A stretch of 64,000 nt of DNA from the NCBI GenBank assembly GCA_964036195.1, contig OZ038456.1:16988001-17052000 (forward strand). Reading direction: 5' to 3'. Shown here in pieces: positions 10,635 through 22,175 of this stretch (position 1 is the stretch's first letter; each line of letters starts with the position of its first letter). The stretch is from Sphaerolaimus hirsutus (Eukaryota > Nematoda > Chromadorea > Monhysterida > Sphaerolaimidae). Position numbers and translations under genes: made by a program. The notes beneath the pieces were generated by a model, which was not told where the DNA came from, did not search any database, and saw nothing but the letters and a program-made list of their open reading frames with translations.

Positions 10635-13074
10635 TCACACAAAAACAGCAGTTGTATCATCAAACAATTTAGCTATCAAATCTGTATGTGACTCAGCTTT
10701 TTTTCCCTCATGAAGTCCCTTTTTCTCTCCACATTTCTCATCAAATGTGACACCATTTTTTCCCTTTTTTCCTTTCTTCACTTCCATGTCAGATTTTTCA
10801 TTTTCTTGGCCATCTGCCAATATTTGGTCTTGAAGTGTGTGGTTGCAGCCAATGTTATTCTGCCCAGGCAAATGGCTGAGTTTCCTCAAAACAACTTCTT
10901 GCCTGGCTGTTTTTCTGTCACCAAGTGTCACCTGGTAAAGTTGATTTTGCAGGTATACGCGACGGACATCACACTTAGTATGAAAACTTACGATAACCCA
11001 TCTGAATAGTGAACAAAAATTATACAGTTTTTCATCATAATATTTCGTGTTTACTATGGAATAATAAATTACAAAATTTATCACAAGATTTTATTCATTA
11101 AATTATGGTAGGTTTTCATACTAGGTGTGCTGCCCGCCGAGTATGCGTAGTGTGATTATTTTTGCCCACACAGGATTGAAACTACTGAATGATGTTTGTG
11201 AAGCCTAATTTATTATATTTTAAATAATACCTCAACCTTGAAGTGGTGTTTTCTGTGTGGATAAAAAATCCTTTATATTTTACTGTAAAATGATGAGTGC
11301 CAGAAAATTTTCCAACTGAAGTTTTTCCAAGTGTAGTAGTTGATTGCAGACGCCTGCAACCAATCTCTATCTGACACTTGTAACTTAACACAACACCTGG
11401 TGCCAATCCCAAGCCCTGTAAAGTGTAAGGTAAAGTGTCAAATGTAATGTCAAGTGTCAAGTCAAATGTCAAATGTAAAGTCAAGTGTCAAGTCAAATGT
11501 CAAATGTAAAGTCAAGTGTCAAGTCAAATGTCAAATGTAAAGTAAAGTGTCAATTGTGTATCCAAATCTTATTTTTTTCATATCCAAATCTTATGTTTTT
11601 GTATCCAAATCTTATTTTTCGACATAAGATTTGGATACAAAAACATAAGATTTGGATATGAAAAATAAGATTTGGATACACAATTGACACTTTACTTTAC
11701 ATTTGACACTTTACATTACATTTGACATTTGACTTGACACTTGACTTTACATTTGACATTTGACTTGACACTTTACTTTACATTTGACATTTGACTTGAC
11801 ACTTTACATTTGACACTTTACTTTACACTTACCAGGGCTTGGGACTGCACCCAGGTGGCAATCCCAAGCCCCTGTAAGGTGTAAAGTAAAGTGTCAAATG
11901 TAAAGTCAAATGCAAAGTAAAGTGTCAAATGTAAAGTCAAATGCAAAGTAGAGTGTCAAAAGTAAAGTGTCAATTGTGTATCCAAATCTTATTTTTGGTA
12001 TCCAAATCTTATGTTTTTGTATCCAAATCGTACTTTTTGACATAAGATTTGGATACAAAAACATAATATTTGGATACCAAAAATAAGATTTGGATACACA
12101 ATTGACACTTTACTTTACATTTGACACTTTCCTTTACACTTTACTTTACATTTGACACTTTACTTTGCATTTGACTTTACATTTGACAGTTTACATTGCA
12201 TTTGACAGTTTACTTTGCATTTGACTTTACATTTGACACATTACTTTACACTTTACAGGGCTTGGGACTGCCCCCAGAAAAAATGATTGTCACCTGATAG
12301 AACAGTGCCTGAGCATCCTGTCTGTTTGGGTCTGCACAAATTGCTCTTTTAATGTCTGCCACACAGTAGTGGTAGTAGCCCAGCTTGTGGAGAGCCTTTG
12401 ATAAAACAAGCTTTTTATTGTAGGTAATAATCAATTTATGGTTGGTTATTAGAAGGTACATGTGGATGGATGGAGTCAAGTCTTTATGAGTGTGAAAAGT
12501 GACATTTTTATGACTAGGAAGTTAACAGGAAAGAGTCACATCCCAGGAATGTTATTACAGTTATTATTATACCTGTCTGAATTTTCAGCGAAGCCATTTG
12601 TCTGATGCATTCAAAAAAACAAACGACAAAAATCATTTTCGTCTGAAAACTGGTCTTTGAAAAAAGTAAATTTTGATGCCTGTGAGGCGGCAGGGCAGTT
12701 GGGAGTAGTCCCAGAAAGTGTCAAGTGTCATGTAAACTATAATACAAATTTGACAATTGTCATGAAAATTGACACTTTGCATGACATTTTACATTAATTT
12801 TGACACTTAACTTTACACTTTACAGGGTCTGGGATCCAACACATCTGACACAAAAACACACCACAAAATCCCAATAAATCAAAATCCATCCCAACAACCA
12901 CAAAAACGCACCCTAGCCCTACACAACAGCAAATCGACATCATTCGGCCTTTGCGCCAGCATCTGACTGGCATCCACAACTTGTTCCTTCCACTCGTGCA
13001 GTTCCAGCGATACAAGAGCCACGTAGAGCCCAGGGGCCAGGTTCAATTGGAATGGTAAGGCGCAAATAAAGCGC
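10635..13074 (-). CDS. TPR-like protein, 3' exons (partial)
   Basis: Three phase-consistent exons read 13074-12912, 12410-12294 and 10931-10635 (stop). The first two join as LLLCRAR|LVLSKALHKLGYYHY and carry tetratricopeptide-like helix pairs: LELHEWKEQVVDASQMLAQ, then the stretch ending CADPNRQDAQALFYQ, with the Pro and Ala spacing usual for TPRs. The last exon is hydrophilic and Lys-rich (KKGKKGKNG) and ends DDTTAVFV. The most 5' exon abuts a GCGCC MITE at 13080 whose edge appears to supply the AG acceptor, so exon 1 may be truncated. Upstream exons were not identified. A scaffold role is only inferred from the repeats, and the family member is not recognised. Intron 2 holds two large palindromes. 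Confidence 0.62.
10954..11145. mobile_element. TACTCGGCGGAC MITE (copy 2)
   Basis: Ends ATACGCGACGGACATCACA and GTGCTGCCCGCCGAGTAT, with the same inner inverted blocks as copy 1. It lies just upstream of the acceptor of the last TPR-gene exon. Confidence 0.75.
11397..12277. repeat. Two back-to-back foldback palindromes
   Basis: First unit 11397-11854, second 11851-12277. Each starts with the terminal block GTGCCAATCCCAAGCCCTG (or variant) and ends with its complement. The arms are tandem-like strings of AAAGTGTCAAATGTAAAG. Each hairpin centre contains TCCAAATCTTA and its complement TAAGATTTGGA. The arms are close to perfect complements over roughly 200 bp each. Located in an intron of the TPR-like gene. 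Confidence 0.85.
12690..12836. repeat. Short foldback-family element
   Basis: Left TAGTCCCAGAAAGTGTCAAG, right TTTACAGGGTCTGGGATC, with arms of GTCATGTAAA and TTTACATTAA words. It shares terminal blocks with the palindromes at 11.4-12.3 kb. Confidence 0.6.
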
Positions 13075-13079
13075 CTGAC

Positions 13080-13218
13080 TAGTGGTGTGAAACGCGCCAG
13101 GACTGTGGCGCCAAGAGCCACAGCGAAATGGCGCTAAGCAAAATGGCGCTAAGCAAAATGGCACTTTTTACATTGTCCAAGCGCTGAGCGCCAGCGCCAT
13201 AGCGCTTGTATACCACTA
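13080..13218. mobile_element. TAGTGGTG / GCGCC MITE
   Basis: Ends TAGTGGTGTGAAACGCGCCA and GCGCTTGTATACCACTA, interior of GCGCTAAGCAAAATGGCGC words. It abuts the first recognised exon of the TPR-like gene. Confidence 0.65.
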
Positions 13219-13220
13219 CA

Positions 13221-13564
13221 CCCGGGGGCTGTCACAGACCCTGTAAAATGTCATGCCATGTGTCATGTAAAATGCTCTGTAAAGTGTGTCATGCCATGTG
13301 TCATGCAAAAGGCCCTGTCATGTGCATCCAAATCTTATTCTATTGTATCCAAATCTTATGTTTTTATCCAAATTTTATGTCCAAACGCAAGTGTTGGATG
13401 CAAAAACAAAAAATTTGGATACACATGACACTTTACGTGCGAGTGAAAAATATAAATTCTCTTGTGCGTGGACCCGCTCTATCCATTATTTAATTAAATT
13501 AAATTACCGGGTCTGGTTTACATCACATTTTTCAGGATCTTTCACAGGGTCTGGGACTGGCGGC
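13221..13564. repeat. Foldback-family element
   Basis: Left block CTGTCACAGACCCTGTAAAA, right block TTTCACAGGGTCTGGGACTG. The interior holds the centre words ATCCAAATCTTA seen in the 11.4-12.3 kb palindromes, but the arms are less symmetrical. Confidence 0.6.
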
Positions 13565-13863
13565 TGACAAATGAGTAAGCGTACAATGTCAGTGCTTACA
13601 CGAGTACGAGTGTTGGGCGCCTTACGAGCGCCTTACATTCTCATTGAATCGGGCACCAGCGGCAGTGTTCAATTGACATTTTTTGATGTGTTGTTTGCGC
13701 CGCTGCTCTATGTCTGCGTGTTTTGCGGTGATTAAGGTGTTTGTGTACTCTAGTACACTCAGAATATGTTTTGGTATTTTGCTCTATCCAGTAAATTCAC
13801 TCTGTACACTCAAATGAGTTGCAAGGTGATTTACGAGTTTATAAAGTTCAAAAATCTCGGCAG

Positions 13864-14541
13864 TAAACTAGAATGCGTATAAAAAACTCAGCGCACCGCA
13901 CGCTACGCATTTTTCCGGAGGAAACACCCCATCATGACGTCATCGTTAATAAAATCAATTTTTTTACTTCTCTTCTCAGAATAATTTTCTTTTTTAGTGA
14001 AAGTGGACAATCAAGTAGTGCTCCCGCGTTATCGACTAAGACATACAGTCATCCCCGGGTTATCTATCGGGTGGAGTGAAATTTTTGAAATCTTACCCGA
14101 TAATGCGGGAACCCGATAACTGGGGGGTGTAATATAGAAGCGCATTATTTGCATCAGATTTGATACAATTCACAAAAAAATTTCCACCCAGATTATAGTG
14201 GAATGTCTTATTAACTGCGCGACCTTGTAATTTACTGTGCGCAATGTGTATTTCATCGAGTTTATGAAGTTTTTTTGAGGAATTATTGTAAAAAGGTTTA
14301 TTCAATGCTTAATACCCTATAACTGAAGCCGTTTTGTATATGAAAATGCAGAATATTGTCATTAATCCCACCCGATAACCGGGAATGCGGGGAAGCCTTC
14401 AACCGGGGGAATTTTCATCACACATGTCCCCGGTTTTCACAATTCCACCCACTAACCCGAGGAACCCTATAACCGGGGGAACCGTTAACCCGGGGACGAC
14501 TGTAAGTGATTTTTGGCGCATAGTTTGCAGTCCGCCGAGTA
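13864..14541. mobile_element. ACGTCA-type MITE interrupted by a TA-flanked element
   Basis: Left end resembles GCGCACCGCACGCTACGCAT with the internal block CATCATGACGTCATCG. Right end GCATAGTTTGCAGTCCGCCG. It is split by the element at 14047-14502. Relatives: 16152-16409, 19603-19785, 56416-56677 and a fragment near 47320-47365. Confidence 0.65.
14047..14502. mobile_element. CAGTCRTCCCCGGGTTA element with TA duplication (pogo/Tigger-like ends)
   Basis: Ends CAGTCATCCCCGGGTTAT and AACCCGGGGACGACTG, both flanked by TA (14045-14046 and 14503-14504). Subterminal blocks CCCGATAAC / CCGGG recur inside. No coding capacity. Confidence 0.75.
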
Positions 14542-14831
14542 TAGGCACATTATAAATAAAACAAACAAGTGGTGGAAATCCTCAGTGGAAAAACGAGTGT
14601 ATTATTCCAAGGAACAGTTGATGCCCTTGTTAATTTTCTATGTAGATTACTCATCTCTTGCTGCTTTTTTAGGAAATGGTTTATAAATAGCTGTATATGA
14701 GAAATAATATATCAATGTAATATTTTAACTTAAATGACACTGTGAAAATTTAAGGGAAATTGACCCTAAAATAGTTTCCTTCATGCTAATGATGGCAAAC
14801 AATAATTAAAAATTTGCAAACAAATAAGTAT

Positions 14832-15122
14832 TTGCTTGAATAGTTCCCCCTTGAAAAATCCCCCCTGAAAGATGAGTGAGGAAAAAATAATTCACCCCCC
14901 TTGAATAATCCCCCCCTTAAGAGAGTTGATCAATTTGTTTTTCTCAATTTGAACAAAAATGGCACATTATTGTGTTGAAAAAGCATAATCCGTGAAACTA
15001 TTTTATACAAACATGCTTGAAAATTTGGACGAAAAAATAATTCCCCCTTGAATAATTCCCCCCTCAAAAAAGTCTGACGAAATAATAATCCCCCAGGGGG
15101 ATTATTCAAGAAAATACGGTAT
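14832..15122. mobile_element. TACCGTATT-type MITE
   Basis: Repeated units of GAATAATTCCCCC with a right end AGAAAATACGGTATG. The left end is degraded. Confidence 0.6.
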
Positions 15123-15726
15123 GTTATGATGCAAAAGTGGATGCCAATGTACAATAAAAATACACCATTTCTCTGGATGCATTTGTTGCAGAAAAAACTT
15201 GTATTCAGAAAAAAATGGAAATGCGAATTAGTGAAAATGTGGAAAAAATCATGTGAAGTAGAAACATTGTCAATAATAATATCAAGTTGTGGCAACAACT
15301 GGAAAACCACTGCAAAACAAAAATATTTGTTATCAAAGTGGTGAAGAAAATTTTAGGACCTGTTAGAAAAAGATTCTAGAATTTGGAACATCATTCAAAA
15401 AGTTTCAAATTTCTAATGACATAACATTTCAATAGTGATTTTTAGAAAAATGCTTAGAAATTTCTACACATTTTCCAAGAGTTTGCCATCGTTATTTCAA
15501 ATACAAACCCAACGCATTAGCAAAGCAATAAAGTGCCTGTCCAATTCTATACTTTATGTATTTTAATGATTGGCACGTAAGTATTTACAAATTGAAATGG
15601 GCAAACGTTTAGTTTAAATAGACGCTATCATTAGTGAAAGAAATTGGACAGACATGACAGGAATTGGGTTTCAATACCCAAGGGTCTATTTCTATCACGG
15701 GGAAACAAGCAGACATTTTCAAATGT

Positions 15727-16661
15727 CTAAGTCTGAAAGGGAGCAAATTCAAATGCATCCTGAGGCAAATGAAGCAGCTTCGGAGAATTTTGCACTTTAT
15801 TGCTATCGTGAAAAGTCACGTTCTTAGCGATTATGAAGGTGGAAATTGGCAAAGCGAAGCAAATTTTAACGATTTTTAGCTAACTTTCAGTTTTCACTCT
15901 CATTTGTATAATACGCAACTGGTAACTGGGATAAGGGCCAAGTTTTCATAAGTGACCCGATCTATTCCAATCGTTAAAATATTGCGTCACGATACCTAAT
16001 GCCGTCATGCACTCTCCACTGGAGAGACTGACGCAAATGTTTGTAGGGCGATACGTCTGCCGACTTTACCAAATCAATCGGAAGAGTCATCAAAACCATC
16101 TCAATCACACTATCCGACAACAGATCCATACTGAACAAAATACAGGTAGGTATGTATACTCTGCGGACCGCATGCTATGCATTTTTCTGAAGGAAGCACT
16201 CCATCATGACGTCATCGTTTATAAAATATAAATTATACCAGAAAAGAAGAAAAAACGATGCAGTGAAATTTTTTTTGCCTGCATGCTTTACTGCCTGTAA
16301 AAATTTTTTTTTGGTGAAAGTGCATACATAAGTGTCCTGCTCGGCGTTATTGACCAAGACATAAGTAATTTTGGGAGCATACTTTGCGCTTGCGGTGCGC
16401 CCAGTATATGTATTCATGTTTTTTTCCAGGTACCCATAATTGTCACTAGCTCTCCTAAGTTTACATTTTCCCAAAGAATTTTTACCTGTAAATCCTTTAC
16501 AATATTTTTAAGTCCCTTACAAAAATTTCCATAAAAAACAGGCTTACTTGTCAGCTTACTTACCCCATCACTTGTGCTCTTTAAGAAATAGCCCTCACTA
16601 TTTATCTCATCGGGTGCACCTACAAACATTTTAATGAACACTGTCATTTTATCCCGCCCGT
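15727..16661 (-). CDS. Unidentified protein, two 3' exons
   Basis: Exon 16661-16564 (acceptor GCGCATAG, donor GATGGG|GTAAGT) encodes DKMTVFIKMFVGAPDEINSE and then GYFLKSTSDG. It joins in phase to exon 15822-15727 (pyrimidine-rich acceptor ending CGCTAAG), which encodes NVTFHDSNKVQNSPKLLHL and ends FAPFQT followed by a stop. The intron contains an ACGTCA-type MITE (16152-16409). I do not recognise the family, and upstream exons are not found. Composition and splice signals look genuine, but two short exons are weak evidence. Confidence 0.38.
16152..16409. mobile_element. ACGTCA-type MITE
   Basis: Ends TATACTCTGCGGACCGCATG and GCGGTGCGCCCAGTATATG. It contains CCATCATGACGTCATCG and ACTAAGACATAAGT-like blocks shared with copies at 13.9, 19.6 and 56.4 kb. 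Confidence 0.7.
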
Positions 16662-16930
16662 CTATGCGCAAAATGTCATGTATTCATGTGGAAGGGGTTG
16701 GTTTTAGTAAAATTATTTTTACTAAAATTGTATTTTTAAAATTTTATTAGTGTTTCATTTTATTGTATTTTATTTTGTCATCAATTTTCCATTTTATTTT
16801 TTTCTGAGATTTTACCAACCCTGATGTGGGCCAAGTCGAAAATAATCAAATATTAGCATCATTACGACCTCACATGGGACTTGAAAATAGTGTAAAAGCG
16901 CTGACACCGGTACATTCGTGTACGTGTATA

Positions 16931-17302
16931 TACCGTAAATCCTCGAATAACTCCCCCCTGCTAGCTGACTGAGGAGAAAATACCCTCCCCCCTCTTTGAT
17001 GGGTGGGAAAGACGCCCATGTATAAAAACGTATTGTATGTACGTATATGTTCATTAGAATAATGATTTATTTCGCAGTTGATGCACACTAGCGTTGATTT
17101 CATTGCATGAATTACGGGTATTCTATTCTGTCTTACACGTTTATACTGCTGATAACAATTCAGACAATGTATTGATTATGCATATTCCTGAATATTTCGA
17201 CGAAATAATAAATCCCCCCTCTAATAACTCCCCCTCCCCTCGAATAAGACCCCCTCCAAAGAATTCTGACAAAAAACAACTGGAGATTCGAGGAGTTACG
17301 GT
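16931..17302. mobile_element. TACCGTA / CTCGAATAA MITE
   Basis: Left TACCGTAAATCCTCGAATAA, right ATTCGAGGAGTTACGGTA, inverted. Subterminal CCCCCCTC runs on both sides. Confidence 0.7.
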
Positions 17303-17430
17303 ATTTATATAAATGGCGGGCACGTTTGGGTCAATTTTTTCCACAACAATCCAGACAAATTTCATTATTATAGATAAATTTTTCAATGAAGATAATAAGT
17401 GCAGCTTCAAAAAAATTTGTTAATAAAATA

Positions 17431-18582
17431 TGTACAGGACCGATCACTCACATCCGACCATGAGCGATTTTTTTAGAAAATCATTCACCACCCTCGAACT
17501 AGGGCATATTGGCCGGGTCTGTTCCATGAAAAATAAAGTTCAAACATTTGTCTAAAAAAGTATATGGGCACCCCCTGGCTGGAACCCACCTTGGGCCGTG
17601 TAAACAGCCCACATTTTTTTATACTCTTTTTGGCTGATCACTCAAGTCCGACTGCGAGTGATAATCAACTAAAATCCTGCTTTTCAAGGCTGAATATTGG
17701 CCTGAAATACAGAGCATGTTCATGGCGAATTGTCAAATGCAACTTCAATTGCTTTTTTAGTGATAAAAATAGGATAATGATATTTTTTAGTTTGTATTGA
17801 TTTGTATGGCGGAACACACTTCGTCACAATTTTTATCGCAGCAATTTTCAATGCTGCAAAACGAAGCTATGAAAACACTTCCACATTAAAGAGAAAGCCA
17901 GAGGCAATTTTTTTAAACTTTCCCCACTCAAATGCCAAATAAATCAAATTTGAGAAAACGAAAGGTGAAATTTAAAAAACCTCGCTACATTTCCCTCAGT
18001 ACTAATTTTCTTCCCAGAACGAAATAAGTAACATCTTCGAAGTTCGCCTCACACATTCTCAAATTTGATATATTTGGCATTTGAGCGGGGAAAGTTTAAA
18101 AAAAATGCCTCTGGCTTTCTCTTTAATGTGGAAGCGTTTTCATAGCTTCATTTTGCAGCGTTAAAAATTACTGCGATAAAAATTCTGACGAAGTGCGTTC
18201 CGCCATACAAATCAATACAAACTAAAAAATATCATTATCCCATTTTTATCGCTAAAAAAGCCATTGAAGTTGCATTTGGCAATTCGCCATGAACATGTTC
18301 TGTATTTCAGGCCAAAATTCGGCCTTGAAAAGCAGGATTTTAGTTGATTATCACTCGCAGTTGGACTTGAGTGATCAGCCAAAAAGAATATAAAAAAATA
18401 TATGGGCCATTTACACGGCCCAAGGTGGGTTCCAGCGGGGGGTGCCCACATACTTTTTTAGGCAAATGTTTGAACTTTATTTTTCATGGAACAGACCCGG
18501 CCGAAATGCCCTAGTTCTGGGGTGGTGAATAATTTTCTAAAAAAATCGCTCATGGTCGGATGTGAGTGATCGGTCCTGTACA
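17431..18582. repeat. 1.15-kb near-perfect palindrome (foldback element)
   Basis: The left end TGTACAGGACCGATCACTCA and its complement at the right end bound two arms of about 550 bp that mirror each other with few differences and meet near 18005. The same peptide therefore appears on both strands (about 17564-17800 on + and 18451-18212 on -). These mirrored frames are products of the repeat, not genes. Confidence 0.88.
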
Positions 18583-18801
18583 TAGTGAAAACCACAATAT
18601 GCTTGAAGATTGGATACAGAATAAATATATGTAAATGAATATAATATAATCTTTCCGGGGGCATGTTCCAATCAAAAAATGTAATAAATACCGTGCAATT
18701 GTTCGACAAAAACACTGTACTACTTTTATTACACAATGTAGTAAATGTTACTTTACCGAATGATGAAAAAGATATTGTCTAAATTTCCAAACGAATTTTA
18801 A

Positions 18802-18994
18802 GTATACTCAGCGGACAGCACACCTAGTATGAAAACCTACCTTAATTCAATGAATAAAAACTTTGTAATAAATTTCGCAATTAAATTCCATAGTAAAAAC
18901 GAAGTATTATGATGAAAAACTGTAAAAAATTTGGTTCATTATTCAGATGGGTTATGGTAGGTTTTCATACTAAGTGTGCTGTCCGCCACGTATA
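18802..18994. mobile_element. TACTCGGCGGAC MITE (copy 3)
   Basis: Ends GTATACTCAGCGGACAGCAC and GTGTGCTGTCCGCCACGTAT, with the inner inverted blocks of copy 1. Confidence 0.78.
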
Positions 18995-19602
18995 AACAAA
19001 ATTACACAGTCCACAGCAAAAAAAATACAATGTTTGAAAAAAAACGCTGTAGAAAGGAAACCTTCGATTTGGTAGGTATGGTCAGTTACAAAACTCCACA
19101 ATAAAAAAATCTTTAAAAAAGAAATGTGATCTTATGAGTTGTAAATGTAGGTAGGGTGCGATCATTGCGAAAACCACATAAAGCTCTTCACTTTTTGAGA
19201 CATTATGGGATGGGATGGAATTCAAAATCGAGTTTTTCACCCAGAATTCTAATCTACCTATTATAAATAGTACAAGAAATTTGCACCTTCCATTCAGGCG
19301 AGAATGCAGACAAAAATTTTGAGAACATCAAAATGACTTCAAATGAATAGAATAATACCTCAAATGATGTCAAAAATCCATCATACATATATACTTAATA
19401 CTCTTCCTACGTCTGTAGGTTTTTAGATAATAATATTCATAATTATTAGAAAGTCATACCCAGACGACAAATACCTTTGACAATGGACAAATAAAAAAAT
19501 CAATTGAAAACTAGAATCAGTATGCAGCCACAAAATCACAGATGAGATTTGAAAAGTTGACCTATATTTCTGTTGGATAAATAAAATAAAATTTTAATAT
19601 TT

Positions 19603-19785
19603 ATACTCCGCGGACAACATGCTATACATTGTTCTGAACGAAACACTCCACAATGACATCATCGCTAATAAAATGACAAAAGCTCATACAAAAATTAAAT
19701 GTGGGCACTGGGAAGTATTGCCTTGGGAAGTTTCTGTGTAAGACATAAGTATGTGCGCATGTAAAGTATACTGTCCGCGGATTAT
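19603..19785. mobile_element. ACGTCA-type MITE, diverged
   Basis: Left TATACTCCGCGGACAACATG, right AAGTATACTGTCCGCGGAT, with CACAATGACATCATCGC inside. Confidence 0.6.
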
Positions 19786-20335
19786 ATCAATATTATTAAA
19801 GGTAAAAACTGAAGACAAGTGTCGAATCAATACAGTTGCAGCGTGAAGCGACCAGAAATACATGTTCAAAAATACAGAATATTTAACCAACAAAATATTT
19901 ACAGATATTTAATAGGTATCTATTTTGGTAATTTCTTTGTTTTTGCTTTTTTTCGAAATTTTTGTCATTATGAACATGATTTTCCCTAGCTGCAAGTGAA
20001 CAGAGAGAAAGAAAATGGTGCCATTACGTTACAGCCGTTTTTCGCTGCCATCTTTAGCCCTTTGGGTCCTGGTTCCAATTTACAGATGGCGCCATTTACT
20101 TGGCACTTTTACGTCAATTCGTATATCCCAATTGGAAAAATATGAATTTTAAATGATTTCTTTCGTATTGATCTCGAAATACGCATATAACCAATATCTC
20201 CCCAATTAGAACAAAAGACACGCAAATATAGAAAAATATTTTTGTAAAATAACACATCTTTAACGTAAACGCAATTTATGTAGACAAATAGCATTCTGAA
20301 TATCAGTTCAGAATTAAATAAAATCGAATAGAATT

Positions 20336-22175
20336 TCACATAAGCGAGCAATTTTTTGGATCTTCCAACAGATGTTGTTGTTCATTTTCCGCGGCTGATT
20401 CTATCAATTCCTGTAGGGCCTCTTCAATCCTGCACGTTTGAAGTTTTGAATGCAATTTGGAAAGTGAAATGAATTTTGAGCGAAAAATTTGGGCTTTACA
20501 TAGTGAAATTTGTCGGATTTTCGAATTTGAAAGTTTTTTATCTGGCATGTATAGTGAACCAACATTACACCTTACACCGAAAACCATAGCCGAATGGTGA
20601 ACAAAATGGCGAAGAAAATATGATAACAAAATATTCACTTCACATTAAAGTTTCCCCATTAGATAATTTAGCAGATGACACCATTCATGAAATTATGGTA
20701 ACATTGTGTTCAAGCTGCAAAGCATGGCATCTATAGCTGCATAGTTTTCATTGCTGATGATCTAGTGAGAGTGATCTTTATTTTGGGAAATATTCTAACT
20801 TTTGCTTCATTTTCAAAATAGGATATGAAAGCTTTCATATGACTCAGTAAAAAAGTAGCGTCACGAGTGCAAAGTGCATAGAAGAGATTAGGTATAGATA
20901 GTAACAAAAAAAACTGACTCATTCTCAGCAGCGATGGCCTGCTGAGCCAGCTGGTCTTTTTGATCCACCAGTTCAGTCAGCTGTTTCATCAGCGTATCGA
21001 TCGTACGTTTCTCGCGCTCGGTTTTTTCCGCATCTGCGGGTGGATTTTTTCATTTTTTATTTTATCCAGAGTTTTTGAGATTTTCCGTCCAATGTGTGGA
21101 CAGAGACTTGTATGACGGATTTTCAGTGATTGCTGTACAGTGACCGTGGTACTGTACTGTGCATGAAATGAAAAAAAAACTGTACAGAAAATATGAAAAA
21201 TTTATTATAAAAGATACAAAAATGTATATAAAGAATAGCTGCCTACTCTGGCCATCGTCTGATTTCGTAACTTATTGTACCGCTCGAAACAAATTTGTAT
21301 ACTTTTATAAACAAACAACTTTCTCCTCACACAAATAGGTGACACACATAAAAACAACCTCCCAAAAATGAATTATACTCGAAAAGAATGTCTACCTTCT
21401 CAAAAAATCGACCCACCCTGTATTCTCAAAACCTGATCCAATCGATTCTGCACCAAAGCAAATTGTCTCTGCGCATCTAAAACAGCCTGTTGCACGTTCA
21501 ATTGGTCATCTCTTTTCACCAACAAATCGCGTTGTTTCAACAATAATAGATATTGATTCATCAATTGTTGTTCTGTTTGTGTGTCTGTATTGGTGTTTGT
21601 GTGCGGGCCGTCTGGATGAGTAATTAGGTATAAGTAGAAATATGATTTTTTGGGAGGTGATATACGTACCTAATACACTTGACAAACAAATCTACCATAT
21701 CCCATCTGAAAAAATGCAAATATCTCAGTCCGCTCAGTATAGCTGAGTGCATTTTTGCCAAGAAAATTATTGCCTGGTTCCAATTGCACAGCTTGTCAAG
21801 CCAGGGAAAACCCCAGGAAGAATTACAACTTGTGGATGTCGAATATCTGCCATCGAAATTATCTAACCCACTTGACATCGAATGCGCAATGTTTCTTTAT
21901 TACAGAAACCAATCTGATTACCAGATTCACTATCAAGATTATCACACCTGGCCCAAATATTGACACTAGAAACTTGACAAAAAACTGACAAGTCAGTAGA
22001 CGTCTCCGAGGCCCAACTCAGCCAGTTAAATCATGAAAACACCCAAAAACAGACCAGTTTGCATGGCGCAGCGCATGTCCCTTTCCACAGCCTCAGCTTT
22101 GAGTTTGAGCGCGTTTTGTTTGTCGGCAACTAGTTGACGCCATTCTTCGATTTCTTCGTTGCTCGTCGGCTCGCG
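20336..22175 (-). CDS. EHBP1: EHBP1 exons 16-19: bMERB-like coiled coil and CaaX
   Basis: The exons encode [60 protein letters not shown] and [20 protein letters not shown], a continuous Glu/Lys/Leu heptad pattern. The ending is DPKNCSLM and a stop. The C-S-L-M terminus is a CaaX prenylation signal like CVLQ in vertebrate EHBP1. There are two E-x2-L-V-x2-K/R-x2-L blocks rather than one. Confidence 0.85.

Noticed and set aside
17564..18451. Two similar open frames of 78-79 codons on opposite strands
   Set aside because: They are mirror images created by the 17431-18582 palindrome and have no start context, splice signals or recognisable domain.
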